From positions 434,001 to 498,000 of the forward strand of contig NZ_KI421517.1 in assembly GCF_000473365.1 (NCBI RefSeq): 64,000 bases of DNA, read 5' to 3'. The stretch comes from Adhaeribacter aquaticus DSM 16391. Lineage in GTDB: Bacteria > Bacteroidota > Bacteroidia > Cytophagales > Hymenobacteraceae. A program made the translations under genes and the position numbers. This document shows positions 43,377 to 52,388 of this stretch, piece by piece. Under the pieces are notes generated by a model. The model saw nothing but the letters and a program-made list of their open reading frames with translations. It was not told where the DNA came from and searched no databases. Position 1 is the first letter of the stretch, and every line of letters starts with the position of its first letter.

Positions 43377-43832
43377 ATGAAAAAGACCTATTTAACCGTA
43401 ATTGCTGCTTCCATGTTGGGATCAGTATTATTTTCTTGCTCTTCTTCTAATACTATGGGTACAACGGATGGCACTACAGGCTCTGACATGAGTACTGGCT
43501 CTACTTCCGGTACCGGAGTAATTGGAGGCAGCTCAACCTCTGGCTCCATTAATGAAGGAGGAAGAGAAGTTGGGAGAACAACTGCTGGTGGCTCTACCAG
43601 CGGAACAGGAGCATACGGTACAACTTCTGGTGCCTCTGGCGGAAGCACAACGGGTAGTGGTGGCACTACCAGCGGTTCAGGAACTACAAGTGGATCTACC
43701 TCTGGTTCTACTTCCGGCACTACCAGCGGATCTACTTCCGGAACAACAAGTGGCGGAACTACTAGCGGTTCAGGAACAACTTCAGGAACTACAAGTGGGT
43801 CAACTAGCGGAACAACATCCGGCACCAGATAA
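43377..43832 (+). CDS. Ser/Thr/Gly-repeat lipoprotein
   Basis: A 151-residue lipoprotein. The signal peptide ends in SVLFSC (Cys21). Almost all the rest is a low-complexity chain of Ser, Thr and Gly, with TSGSTSGTTSG-type repeats in the last 75 residues. No fold is expected; a flexible surface tether or O-glycosylated stalk is plausible (inference). The repeat units use varied synonymous codons, so the protein sequence, not recent DNA slippage, seems maintained. A very long hairpin terminator follows. The opposite strand has a long open frame, a mirror of the repeat and not a gene. Confidence 0.75.
   Translation: MKKTYLTVIAASMLGSVLFSCSSSNTMGTTDGTTGSDMSTGSTSGTGVIGGSSTSGSINEGGREVGRTTAGGSTSGTGAYGTTSGASGGSTTGSGGTTSGSGTTSGSTSGSTSGTTSGSTSGTTSGGTTSGSGTTSGTTSGSTSGTTSGTR
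43602..43829 (+). repeat. Degenerate Ser/Thr/Gly codon repeat
   Basis: About 76 codons made of ACx-AGx/TCx-GGx triplets arranged in units such as TSG and TSGS. Third positions and Ser codon families (AGx or TCx) vary between units. Confidence 0.7.
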
Positions 43833-43851
43833 AAAAGAAGTGAACTAATAG

Positions 43852-43918
43852 ATTGTTTGTAAAAATAAAAAGGCAAAGTGCACGTATTGTACTTTGCCTT
43901 TTTATTTTTACAAACAAT
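43852..43918. terminator. 28-bp perfect hairpin, terminator of the repeat-lipoprotein gene
   Basis: Arms at 43852-43879 and 43891-43918 are perfectly complementary over 28 bp, with an 11-nt loop. The core is aaaaggcaaagt / actttgcctttt, flanked by A- and T-rich tracts. It starts 20 nt after the lipoprotein stop and ends 17 nt before the HTTM ATG. A frame that would start the HTTM protein at a GTG at 43878 begins inside this stem. Confidence 0.9.
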
Positions 43919-43934
43919 TTCCCAGGTTCCGGCT

Positions 43935-45437
43935 ATGAAGCTTCTTTTACAATATTTTCAAAAAATATTTTCTGTTGATCTGCGTGCCCTGGCATTTATG
44001 CGCATTTGGGTAGCCGCTATTATTATTACCGATTTAGTTATTAGAGCTACTGACCTGGAAGCTCATTACTCTAATATGGGTGTGCTCCCGCTGCATGTTT
44101 TATTTCAACATACCTGGAACCCATATTACATTTCTTTCCACACCCTTAGCGGCCTGTGGCAGGTACAAGCTGTATTATTTGGTATTGCGGCCTTATTTGC
44201 CTTCCTTTTATTAATTGGCTACAAAACCCGATTAGTAACTATTGTTTCCTGGATTTTAATGGTTTCACTCCACAACCGCAACACCCTTATTTCTCAGGGG
44301 GGCGATGATTTATTACGGATGTTGCTTTTCTGGGCCATGTTTATGCCTTGGGGTAAATATTATTCTTTAGATACCCTGCGTAAAAAAGAAACTCCTGCAC
44401 GGCCCGAGCCTTACGTAAGCATTGCTACGGCCGCCTATATTCTGCAGATATGCATCATGTACTTCTGTACCGCTATGTTAAAAAATGCTCCGGAGTGGCG
44501 CACAGAAGGAACCGCCCTATACTATGCTTTAAGCCTGGATCAGATTTTAATGCCAGGAGGCAGATTAATTTACCCTTATCCTGAATTGCTGAAGGTTTTA
44601 ACCCATTTTACCTTTTACACCGAGCTGCTATTACCCTTGGTTTTGTTTATACCTGTTTACACTACTTTTTTCCGATTGGTATTTGTTGGCGTATTGACTT
44701 CTTTTCATGTTGGTATTAGTTTAACGTTATTTGTTGGTCTTTTTTACCTTATTAATTTTGCATCCTTGGCAGGCTTTCTACCTCCGGTAGCCATGGATTG
44801 GTTAGATAAAAAAGTATTCCCGCATTTCAGCCGTATAGGCTTTTATATTAAAAGCTTTTTTAATAGTTGGCAACCCCCTATTTCTATACAGCTCAACCGC
44901 CCAACCTGGCTTTCCACTTCCCGGACCCGTTTTATCCGCGAAACTACGGTTTTGCTCTTGCTGTTTTACGTTGTATGGTGGAATGCTAATGTTGCACTGT
45001 ATCGCGGCAAAATAATGAATGATAACAGCCGTTGGTTCGGAAATTTTCTGCGCATCGATCAATACTGGGGAATGTTTGCTCCAGCCGTATTTAAAGATGA
45101 TGGCTGGTATATTTTGGAGGGGATTACCTCGCAAAACCGCCACGTAGACTTAAACCAGGAAGGTGAAGAGCCGGACTTTCAAAAACCCGCATCGGTAATG
45201 AGCCTGTTTAAAAACGATCGCTGGCGAAAATATTCAGAAAATTATTTATTTGTTCAGCATGCTTTTATGCGGCCTTATTACTGCAATTACCTGCTTCGCC
45301 GCTGGAACGAGGAGCACCCGAATGAATCAATTAATACCTTAGACGTGATCTACATGAAAGAAGTATCCCTTCCTAATTATCAAACAGCGTTACCCATGCG
45401 GGAAGTTCTTTGCAGCTGCTCAACCATGTCGCGGTAG
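43935..45437 (+). CDS. HTTM-domain membrane protein (vitamin K carboxylase-like)
   Basis: A 500-residue protein with an N-terminal HTTM domain, the multi-helix fold shared with vitamin K-dependent gamma-carboxylase. It shows FMRIWVAAIIITDLVIRATDL, AHYSNMGVLPLHVLF, HNRNTLISQGGDDLLRMLLFW and WGKYYSLD. About 100 soluble residues follow (WYILEGITSQNR to the end), with a CSC near the C-terminus. Bacterial HTTM proteins have no proven reaction. Start: ATG at 43935, since a GTG upstream lies in the terminator. The partner-type DCC1 gene is at 42629-43030. Confidence 0.84.
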   Translation: MKLLLQYFQKIFSVDLRALAFMRIWVAAIIITDLVIRATDLEAHYSNMGVLPLHVLFQHTWNPYYISFHTLSGLWQVQAVLFGIAALFAFLLLIGYKTRLVTIVSWILMVSLHNRNTLISQGGDDLLRMLLFWAMFMPWGKYYSLDTLRKKETPARPEPYVSIATAAYILQICIMYFCTAMLKNAPEWRTEGTALYYALSLDQILMPGGRLIYPYPELLKVLTHFTFYTELLLPLVLFIPVYTTFFRLVFVGVLTSFHVGISLTLFVGLFYLINFASLAGFLPPVAMDWLDKKVFPHFSRIGFYIKSFFNSWQPPISIQLNRPTWLSTSRTRFIRETTVLLLLFYVVWWNANVALYRGKIMNDNSRWFGNFLRIDQYWGMFAPAVFKDDGWYILEGITSQNRHVDLNQEGEEPDFQKPASVMSLFKNDRWRKYSENYLFVQHAFMRPYYCNYLLRRWNEEHPNESINTLDVIYMKEVSLPNYQTALPMREVLCSCSTMSR

Positions 45438-45482
45438 AAAGCGGTTTTTTAACAAACCTAAATAAAAATTTAACCTTTACTT

Positions 45483-46739
45483 CTATTCTGCCCGAAGCAC
45501 CTGCAAAGCCTCCTGAATTTCATCCCGGTTCTTTTCTTCCTTAGCATTTGCATCGGGTTTAGGAGTCCGGTCGTAGTAGCGCAAGATATTTTGCCGCAAT
45601 GGCTGACTGATTTCCTTGAAGTCATTTTTGGCTAATTTCAGCACCAGCTGATCATAGGCTTCATCGGCTTTTTTGTAACTACCAGGTTCTGATTTACTAC
45701 CGGTATCAAAGTCTGTATTTTCTAATTTTAACGTTTTAGCTCTAACCTGATTTAAGCCGGTAGTGTAGTTATCTACGGTGGTCATAAAACTTTCCATAAA
45801 TAACTTTTCTGCTTCGGGAGTAGGCGGCTTAAAAGCAAAAGTACGTTGGGGGCCAACCTTTGGCAAAATCCGAAATGTCCAGCTAAGAAATTGCTGCCAC
45901 ACATTTGGTTTCTGATAATCCTTTCCCCACTGCTTTTGAAAATCAGCTTTACTTAACCGATAAAGATAATTACGTCGGGTTATGCCGGGCTTAGCTTCCT
46001 GAATATCATTCCGCTTCATACTCCAGGCGGCTTTGGTTAAATCCGGAATAATAGTACTAACTGAACGGCGATAGGTATTTATGGCTAAATCCAGGCTAAC
46101 AAACTGCTCTTTTAGTTCCAAACCATACGTTTTCCTAAATGCCCGCTCAAGCACTTCCTTGCTAACATCAAACCCAATAAATTTTTGGTACGCCTCTGGC
46201 GCATAATTGCCTCGTGCCACCTGAAGCACATCAAAACCAAATTCCATCTTAACGTGCGCAATGGGATCCTCCTCGTACGTAATAGTATTTCCAAATTCCG
46301 CTTTTAATTCCGGATAGACCAAAGGAACTGATTTATTGGTGGCAATTGAATGTCCGTAATTATCGGCGTAATAATGTGCTAAAGCGCCCAGAGCAAAAGC
46401 ATATTCCTCCAAATTCTGAGATTCTGCTATTAAATTCTGCACAAAGTCCCCGGTACGGACATAGTGGACCAGATTGGTAAAAAACTTACTCCCAAAAGGA
46501 TAGTACCCCATATCCTGAATAATGGCCCCACCATAAGCATGCGCATGGGCTTTTCGCAATTCTTCTTCGGTGGCATTCGGAAACCTTTTTTTCAGTAAAG
46601 GCTCTAAAGACTTACTCCAGGAAACATCAATAATTGCCTGGTGCGTTAATACACTGTAACCATAGCCCGGAAAAGTTACTCCGCCTAAAATCCAAATTAT
46701 AATAACCCATGGCAAAAATACTTTTGGGGTAAGCTTCAT
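45483..46739 (-). CDS. Zinc-dependent phospholipase C-family protein
   Basis: A 418-residue exported protein of the zinc phospholipase C / S1-P1 nuclease-like fold. After a signal peptide (VFLPWVIIIWILGGVTFPGYG) comes SVLTHQAIID, which may carry the first zinc ligand. Further His/Asp motifs are NLVHYVRTGDF and ALGALAHYYADNYGH, as in the family. Substrate is unknown, and many such proteins are not true phospholipases. I start at the ATG at 46739, which gives a proper signal peptide; a longer frame begins at 46811. The 266-nt gap upstream shows no other feature. Confidence 0.8.
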   Translation of the reverse strand: MKLTPKVFLPWVIIIWILGGVTFPGYGYSVLTHQAIIDVSWSKSLEPLLKKRFPNATEEELRKAHAHAYGGAIIQDMGYYPFGSKFFTNLVHYVRTGDFVQNLIAESQNLEEYAFALGALAHYYADNYGHSIATNKSVPLVYPELKAEFGNTITYEEDPIAHVKMEFGFDVLQVARGNYAPEAYQKFIGFDVSKEVLERAFRKTYGLELKEQFVSLDLAINTYRRSVSTIIPDLTKAAWSMKRNDIQEAKPGITRRNYLYRLSKADFQKQWGKDYQKPNVWQQFLSWTFRILPKVGPQRTFAFKPPTPEAEKLFMESFMTTVDNYTTGLNQVRAKTLKLENTDFDTGSKSEPGSYKKADEAYDQLVLKLAKNDFKEISQPLRQNILRYYDRTPKPDANAKEEKNRDEIQEALQVLRAE

Positions 46740-47005
46740 ATTTAATTTCCCGCTCCTTATCTTATTTGAATGATTATCAGCATAAATACTTTTAGTACGT
46801 ATTTGCCGCAAAAATGGACATAACCTAAGATTTGGACTATTAGCTTAAACCTATGTTCTTTTTCAAAGACTTCTGCCGGGAAAAAGTATCGCTACAGCTT
46901 TTGGTAAATCAGGAATTTACTATCGTGAAAGCCTTATTAGATTAATGCTAACCTTAATTTTCCCAACGCCTAATTATATTTTACAACCTGACGAGAGGCA
47001 ACATC

Positions 47006-47524
47006 TCAAGCCTCATTGGGAGCTTTGGGCTGAGGACGATCGGGACTGGTTACCGGGGCATTAATTTTGAAAATAGAATGAAAAACAAGGGATACGCCTA
47101 AACCTACCAAACAACCAAAGGCAACAGCACTTATTCTGCTTAGGGCAGCATCCCAGGGATGTACCCCTGGCTCATGCAGTAAAATAATAATTAAGGCGGC
47201 TAAAGTAGACCGGGCGGCATCATTCAGTTTTAACCGGTCGCAGATAAACAAAGATATAGCAGCTCCTACACAAATATTTACAGGATTTGGAACGCGGGTT
47301 AATAAGATCAGGATACCAGTAAGACCACCAACAATATTGGCTTTTATGCGGGTTTTGGTAAGGTTTAAGGCGTCCTTTCCTTCCGGCGACAACACCAAAA
47401 CCACAGAAATTAAACTCCAGGCATAATCAATTTCGGGAATTAGCCGGGCAATTCCGTAACACAATAACAGCCCCGATATATTTTTTAATGTGTAAATGAT
47501 TAAGGTCTTATTCCGGTCGCTCAT
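47006..47524 (-). CDS. FUSC-family small membrane protein
   Basis: A 172-residue protein with five hydrophobic segments and FUSC-like signatures (WSLISVVLVLSPEGKDALNLTKTRIKANIVGG, then ARSTLAALIIILL). FUSC proteins (AaeB/YccS type) are usually 600-700 residues with two membrane bundles and cytosolic domains. Here only one bundle exists, like the stand-alone domain found in many bacteria; no fragment of a second bundle lies nearby. I prefer the ATG at 47524; an ATG at 47542 and a TTG at 47557 are also possible. Confidence 0.78.
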   Translation of the reverse strand: MSDRNKTLIIYTLKNISGLLLCYGIARLIPEIDYAWSLISVVLVLSPEGKDALNLTKTRIKANIVGGLTGILILLTRVPNPVNICVGAAISLFICDRLKLNDAARSTLAALIIILLHEPGVHPWDAALSRISAVAFGCLVGLGVSLVFHSIFKINAPVTSPDRPQPKAPNEA

Positions 47525-47637
47525 TGAGGGTAGTAGGATCATCGTTAATTTAAACAAGGCATTGGAGCTTAGTTTTGCCTGTTAATTATTCAAAATTTTA
47601 TAAGTATAAAGCTTTAATTTTCATTATCAAAGCCTGC

Positions 47638-49296
47638 TTAGTCGTTATAGCTAACCTGGCTGCTATTCACATAAAAATTAGCATCTACCACAAATTTACC
47701 GGTACTTGACCCAGTTATTTCTTTCCAGGTAGTTTCGGGCTTCAGCCATTTCTCCTGACCATTTATTGTAACCTTAACCGGCATGTTAAAGCTTTCCAAG
47801 CAATTTGCCCAACGATAAGCTATTTTATTATTTATTATTTTATACTCCAGCTTGGGCACCCGCACATCGCGCAAGTACTGGTTAAAAAAAGCGTTTAAAT
47901 CTAGGTTAGCTTGTTTAGCCAAGTAATTCTCTATTTGTTGTGTGGTTACTGTTTGATGATAAAATTCTTTATTCAGTCCCCGCAAAATACTCCGCCATTT
48001 ATCGTCATCATTAATGAGCTGCCGTAAAGTGTGTAGCATATTAGCTCCTTTGTAATACATATCGCCGGAGCCAGGATAATTAACATGGTAATAACCAATA
48101 ATGGGCCTATCGTTATGTATTTTTTTACGGGTACCTATAACGTATTCGTTTCCAGCTTTCTTACCATAGTAATAATCCAGGAAAAGTGTTTCTGAATAAG
48201 CCGTAAAGCTTTCATGAATCCACATATCGGCAGCATCCTTATAGGTTATATTATTTGCAAACCATTCGTGCCCTGATTCATGTACTATGATAAAATCAAA
48301 CTTCAAACCCCAACCGGTAGAGCTCAAATCATTCCCCAGATAACCGTTCTTATAGCCATTTCCGTACGTAACCGAGCTTTGGTGCTCCATACCTAAATAA
48401 GGCACTTCTACCAGTTTAAAACCATCTTCATAAAAAGGATAAGGCCCAAACCAATGCTCAAATGCTTTCAACATCCGGGGCACTTCCTTAAATTGTTTTT
48501 TGGCCTTACTCAGGTTATCCCGCAGCACATAATACTGACAATCCAGGTTACCTTTTTCTCCTTTATAAACTTCAGAAAAATGAACATAATCTCCCAGATT
48601 AACATTAACCCCGTAATTATTTATTGGGTTAGTGACAGCCCAGTAAAAAGTTCTGGTGCCGTCCGGGTTGTCTACCACTTTTCGTAATCGTCCATTCGAT
48701 ACCTCAACCAGCTGCTTGGGAACTGTAACATTTATTTGCATACTGTCTGGCTCATCGTACATATGGTCTTTGCAGGGCCACCACAAACTGGCTCCATCAC
48801 CCTGACAAGAAGTAGCCACAAACGGATTCCCCTGCTTATCTCTGCTCCAGGTTATTCCACCACTCCAGGGCGGTCGTTCACTTACCTGGGGCTTTCCACT
48901 ATAAAATACTTCTACTTTATTGATTGCCCCTATTTTTTGAGGGGCTGTCAGGGTTACTAAATAAGCATTGCCCTCCCGGAAAAATGTTAAAGATTTACCT
49001 TCCTGCGTTATCTTATCAATACGCATAGGTGGTTGCAAATCAATCTGCATCACTTGCTTTTCCTGCAGTACCCGGTAAGCAATAGCATTCATACCTCTAA
49101 TGCTACTATCAGCGGGGTTTAGGTGCATATTTAAATTATAGTGGACTAAATCCCACCAGGCTCGTTCTTCTGTAATAGATCCGCGTAAGCTATCCTGCTT
49201 AGTGAAGACTGGCACCTGCGCCTGTAGCCGGGCAGTTGTTAAGCCCAAAAAGGTTATTAGAAAAAAATAGCGGAATAAACTGTTATTGTAAATCAA
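47638..49296 (-). CDS. M1-family zinc metallopeptidase (exported)
   Basis: A 552-residue exported peptidase. The signal peptide ends near RLQAQ (residue 27). The M1 active site is complete: HESGH at 339-343 with Glu362 as third ligand, and a GMEH exopeptidase-type motif at 302-305. It ends after the catalytic domain and thus lacks the C-terminal helical repeat of aminopeptidase N, as in many Bacteroidota M1 enzymes. No type IX sorting domain is seen. The start is a TTG at 49296; no suitable ATG precedes the signal peptide. Confidence 0.9.
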   Translation of the reverse strand: MIYNNSLFRYFFLITFLGLTTARLQAQVPVFTKQDSLRGSITEERAWWDLVHYNLNMHLNPADSSIRGMNAIAYRVLQEKQVMQIDLQPPMRIDKITQEGKSLTFFREGNAYLVTLTAPQKIGAINKVEVFYSGKPQVSERPPWSGGITWSRDKQGNPFVATSCQGDGASLWWPCKDHMYDEPDSMQINVTVPKQLVEVSNGRLRKVVDNPDGTRTFYWAVTNPINNYGVNVNLGDYVHFSEVYKGEKGNLDCQYYVLRDNLSKAKKQFKEVPRMLKAFEHWFGPYPFYEDGFKLVEVPYLGMEHQSSVTYGNGYKNGYLGNDLSSTGWGLKFDFIIVHESGHEWFANNITYKDAADMWIHESFTAYSETLFLDYYYGKKAGNEYVIGTRKKIHNDRPIIGYYHVNYPGSGDMYYKGANMLHTLRQLINDDDKWRSILRGLNKEFYHQTVTTQQIENYLAKQANLDLNAFFNQYLRDVRVPKLEYKIINNKIAYRWANCLESFNMPVKVTINGQEKWLKPETTWKEITGSSTGKFVVDANFYVNSSQVSYND

Positions 49297-49373
49297 GAGC
49301 TAAGCTTAAAAGAAATTAATGATATTTAAATATATTTCAGATAAAGAGCTATCAACCATTTTACCCACGTAGG

Positions 49374-49664
49374 TTAAGCTACATTATCTTTACGATCACT
49401 GTGGCCCAAAAACTTATCCGGCGCTATCCGATCGCGAATCAGTTGTTTTATTTCTTTGGCTTCCGGAAAACGCCCCTCTTCTTTACGCGAATAAATCAAT
49501 TTGCCATTAAGAGAAATAGTAAATACGCCGCCGGTACCCGGTACCAGGGCCACCTCGCCCATTTCTACCTCAAAAGTGGTTAATATCTCCTGGGCTAACC
49601 AGGCTGCCCGCAATAACCACCTGCATTGGGTACAATAGTTAATTTCTACTCTTGGAGCATTCAT
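49374..49664 (-). CDS. SelW/SelT/SelH-like redox protein (Cys form)
   Basis: A 96-residue thioredoxin-like protein of the Rdx family. The redox motif is CTQC (Cys11-Cys14) in EINYCTQCRWLLRAAWLAQE; the second block VPGTGGVFTISLNGKLIYSRKEEGRFPEAKEI is also typical. In the animal relatives one Cys is selenocysteine; here both are Cys. Its partner is unknown. It is monocistronic, divergent from the histidine kinase. Confidence 0.88.
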   Translation of the reverse strand: MNAPRVEINYCTQCRWLLRAAWLAQEILTTFEVEMGEVALVPGTGGVFTISLNGKLIYSRKEEGRFPEAKEIKQLIRDRIAPDKFLGHSDRKDNVA

Positions 49665-49852
49665 ACTGTTTAACGTTAATTAAAACGAATTCCGAAATTA
49701 TTTCTTTTCTTTAAAAAAAGTAACAGGTCTTACCATTTAAGTTATTTATTGCCTTTACTTCTTTTGTTTAACTTGTATTTTTGTAGCTTGGTTATAAAGG
49801 TTTGCGCTCAAAACTATCAGATTTTTTATATCACTTTCATAACAATCTCCTA

Positions 49853-49879
49853 TTATCCTAATCCAGATTATCAGGATAA
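49853..49879 (+). promoter_or_regulatory. 7-bp dyad upstream of the TPR histidine kinase
   Basis: ttatcct at 49853-49859 and aggataa at 49873-49879 with a 13-nt spacer, 37 nt before the ATG at 49916. It may be an operator. The rest of the 250-nt divergent gap shows no clear -7 box. Confidence 0.28.
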
Positions 49880-49915
49880 CAAAAGAATAAATCTTTTCCG
49901 ATATATTTACCCTTG

Positions 49916-51898
49916 ATGCGCCCTTTTACTTCTACTTTAATTTTCATTCCCAAACTAAGAATTTCCTATTCTTTACTTATTTTATTTTCAATATTTCTAT
50001 TACTTACTCCTAATCACCGGTTATGGGCCCAAAATGAAGTACCTAGTAAGCTGCATCCTTATACCCACGCTTATAAAACCGTTGATTCTTTAAACGAACT
50101 TGCTTTTGAAGTTAAACGCCACCACGTAGATAAAGCCCTCACGTTATTGAATACCTCTGCCAACCTGGCTATTCATTATAAATACTCTAAAGGCGAAGCC
50201 ACCTCACTTTTATACGAAGCAGGTATTTTTCATCAAAATGGGTATTCTAAAAGGGCTTTGTCTTTATATTATAAGGCTCTGGAGATAAGCAAAACCATCA
50301 AGGATACTTTTAACATTGCCCGGGCAAATCAGCAAATTGGCAACGCTTTAATGGAAATGAATAAGCTGGAAGAGGCTGAAGTTATTTTTAAAGAAGCCAT
50401 GAGTAACTATGTGCAGTTGCACCGCGCCGAGGATGTCATAAATATTAAAAATTACCTGGGTTTAATAAACCTGCAGCAGCAAGATGTAAAGGCAGCAGAA
50501 CAGTATTTGGAGGAAGCGCTTCAGGAAAGTAAAAAAAATAATTACCACTACGGCTCCAAAAAGTCTAATTACAATTTGGGCTTACTCCACCTGGCCCGGC
50601 ATAATTTGCGACAGGCCAGCGCTTACCTTAAAGTAGCCTTAACTCTGGATCAGCAGAAAAATGATAGGTATGGTCTTTCGCTTACCCAAAATAAATTATC
50701 AGAGGTTACCGCTCAGGAAGGAAACCTGCCAGAAGCCATTGCCTTAGCCACTGCTGCCTTACAGGATGCCCAGGCTATTTCGGCGATGCAACTGGAGATT
50801 GCAACCTTTAAAAACCTGGCAGGTTTATATAAAAAACAGCAAGATTATGTCCGGGTGGCAGAAATGCAGGAAGCTTTAATAAAAGCCCAGGAAACCCTTT
50901 TCGAAAAAGAAAGAACCTATGCCATAGATTTTCTGGATATGCTGAAGCAGAAACAGGAAGAACAACTAGGCTATGAGAAACAAGCCGTTGAAGCCAGACA
51001 CAAAGCAGAAGTATCTTATTTTATTCTGTTCCTGGTAATCCTGGGGCTAATCATAATATCATTCGTGGCCTTTATGTGGTATAAAAATTATCAGAAAGCC
51101 AAATTATACAGTAAAGAATTAAAAAATAAAAACGAAGTGATTGAGGCAAATGCTGCCCAGCTAAACGAATTAAACCAAGCTATTTTAAAACAAAATACCC
51201 GGTTAGAAGAGGCTATCCTCTTAAAAAATAAACTAATTTCTATTATTTCGCATGATCTGAGGCTCCCTCTGGTAAACACGAAAGGTTTGTTACAGGTTAT
51301 TCAGGAAGGTGTATTAAGTAACACCAATACATTGCATTTACTATCAGAATTAGAAAAACAATACGGCCGCTCCCTTTCCCTACTGGACAGTTTATTATTC
51401 TGGATGAAAAGCCAGATGCAGGGCACCATTGAGTTAAGGAGAACGGACTTAAAAAGTTTATTGGAGGATATCATTCAGGAACAGGAAATACCGGTGCTGG
51501 AGAAAAAGATTAGCATCCTGAATGAAGTAGCCCCCAATTTAGCGGTTTTGGGAGACAAAGAAATGCTTAAGGTAATTTTCAGGAACCTGCTTTCAAACTC
51601 ACTAAAGTTTACCAAAACCAATGGTAAAGTAAAGCTAAATTCCCTGGTAGAAGCGTCTAAAGCCATTCTTATTCAGATTGAGGATGAAGGGATAGGCATG
51701 ACCAAAGAGCACATCCAAAACATTAAAAATAAAAAGTACTTCTCTACCAGAGGTACCCAAAATGAGCTTGGAACAGGTATAGGTTTAATGATATGCCTGG
51801 ACTTGGTAAACCGCCACGGAGGCGACCTTCAGGTAGAAAGCGAACTACACAAGGGTACCCGATTTACGGTCCGGTTGCCTTACACTGAACAAAATTAA
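49916..51898 (+). CDS. TPR-containing sensor histidine kinase
   Basis: A 660-residue sensor kinase. An N-terminal signal/anchor (LLILFSIFLLLTPNHRLWAQ) leads to a periplasmic TPR domain (about 55-340), then a membrane helix (about 372-392) and a coiled coil. The HisKA segment is IISHDLRLP (His446) and the ATPase has NLLSNSLKF, EDEGIGMT and GTGIGLMIC. It lacks a receiver domain. No response regulator is nearby, so it is an orphan. TPR sensors of this type are widespread in Bacteroidota. The start is the ATG at 49916 (a TTG precedes it). The stop overlaps that of the convergent gene. Confidence 0.88.
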   Translation: MRPFTSTLIFIPKLRISYSLLILFSIFLLLTPNHRLWAQNEVPSKLHPYTHAYKTVDSLNELAFEVKRHHVDKALTLLNTSANLAIHYKYSKGEATSLLYEAGIFHQNGYSKRALSLYYKALEISKTIKDTFNIARANQQIGNALMEMNKLEEAEVIFKEAMSNYVQLHRAEDVINIKNYLGLINLQQQDVKAAEQYLEEALQESKKNNYHYGSKKSNYNLGLLHLARHNLRQASAYLKVALTLDQQKNDRYGLSLTQNKLSEVTAQEGNLPEAIALATAALQDAQAISAMQLEIATFKNLAGLYKKQQDYVRVAEMQEALIKAQETLFEKERTYAIDFLDMLKQKQEEQLGYEKQAVEARHKAEVSYFILFLVILGLIIISFVAFMWYKNYQKAKLYSKELKNKNEVIEANAAQLNELNQAILKQNTRLEEAILLKNKLISIISHDLRLPLVNTKGLLQVIQEGVLSNTNTLHLLSELEKQYGRSLSLLDSLLFWMKSQMQGTIELRRTDLKSLLEDIIQEQEIPVLEKKISILNEVAPNLAVLGDKEMLKVIFRNLLSNSLKFTKTNGKVKLNSLVEASKAILIQIEDEGIGMTKEHIQNIKNKKYFSTRGTQNELGTGIGLMICLDLVNRHGGDLQVESELHKGTRFTVRLPYTEQN

Positions 51899-52167
51899 AT
51901 AATCAGGTCCTGGTAGGCAGGATGCCGTTTTACATAGGCCTCCACCACCGGGCAGGACGGTATTACTTTCAGGTTATTTTCCCGAGCAAATTCTAACCCG
52001 GCTTTTACTAATTTATCAGCCCAGCCTTTATTACGGGCAGCTTCCGGCACAAACGTATAATCCAAATCCAACACATCCGCTTCCGGATAACTATAGGTCA
52101 ATTCGGCTTCCTCTCCTTCTATATCGGCGTAAAAACGCAGATCTTCTTTATCGTGAATAACTTCCAT
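51895..52167 (-). CDS. GNAT-like N-acetyltransferase (YjdJ type)
   Basis: A 90-residue small acetyltransferase. It shows AELTYSYPEADVLDLDYTFVPEAARNKGWADKLV, the beta-strand and acetyl-CoA loop of the YjdJ branch (RxKG in place of RGQGIG), and a C-terminal VEAYVKRHPAYQDL. Only the minimal core is present, as in that branch. Substrate unknown. Its stop overlaps the kinase stop by 4 nt. Confidence 0.85.
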   Translation of the reverse strand: MEVIHDKEDLRFYADIEGEEAELTYSYPEADVLDLDYTFVPEAARNKGWADKLVKAGLEFARENNLKVIPSCPVVEAYVKRHPAYQDLII

Positions 52168-52388
52168 GGCAACTGTATTTACTTTGTTGCTGTACGGTTT
52201 TGGGATGGGATGGATGCCTGGTAGCCGAAGAAGATATATCTGGCACCATAACTTATGGCTTCTATACCAATAACTTTAAAAATTTAAGCTCTTTACCCCA
52301 GCGTATAAAAGGAATAGTTAATAAAACCGAATAGCGGATTTTTTAATTGAATTGCTTTAAAACTGACAATAGGAGCAGCTGTTTTGAT

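Noticed and set aside
43602-43829. Short repeats that might suggest a CRISPR array
   Set aside because: Units are in-frame 3-12 nt codon repeats without constant repeat length or unique spacers, and no cas genes are present.
43388-43876. A 162-codon minus-strand frame opposite the repeat lipoprotein, rich in Val and Pro
   Set aside because: It is the complement of the Ser/Thr/Gly repeat; the low-complexity DNA keeps all frames open. The sense frame has a proper lipoprotein signal.
46740-46811. A longer start for the phospholipase C-like protein
   Set aside because: The added 24 residues precede and would spoil a clear signal peptide that begins with the ATG at 46739.
47638-49296. Type IX secretion C-terminal sorting domain on the M1 peptidase
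   Set aside because: The C-terminus ends with the peptidase region and shows none of the usual sorting-domain motifs; no other protein in the window shows one either.
52168-52388. A gene remnant in the gap left of the DUF5655 gene
   Set aside because: A minus-strand frame of about 34 codons exists but shows no family-like content and no start.
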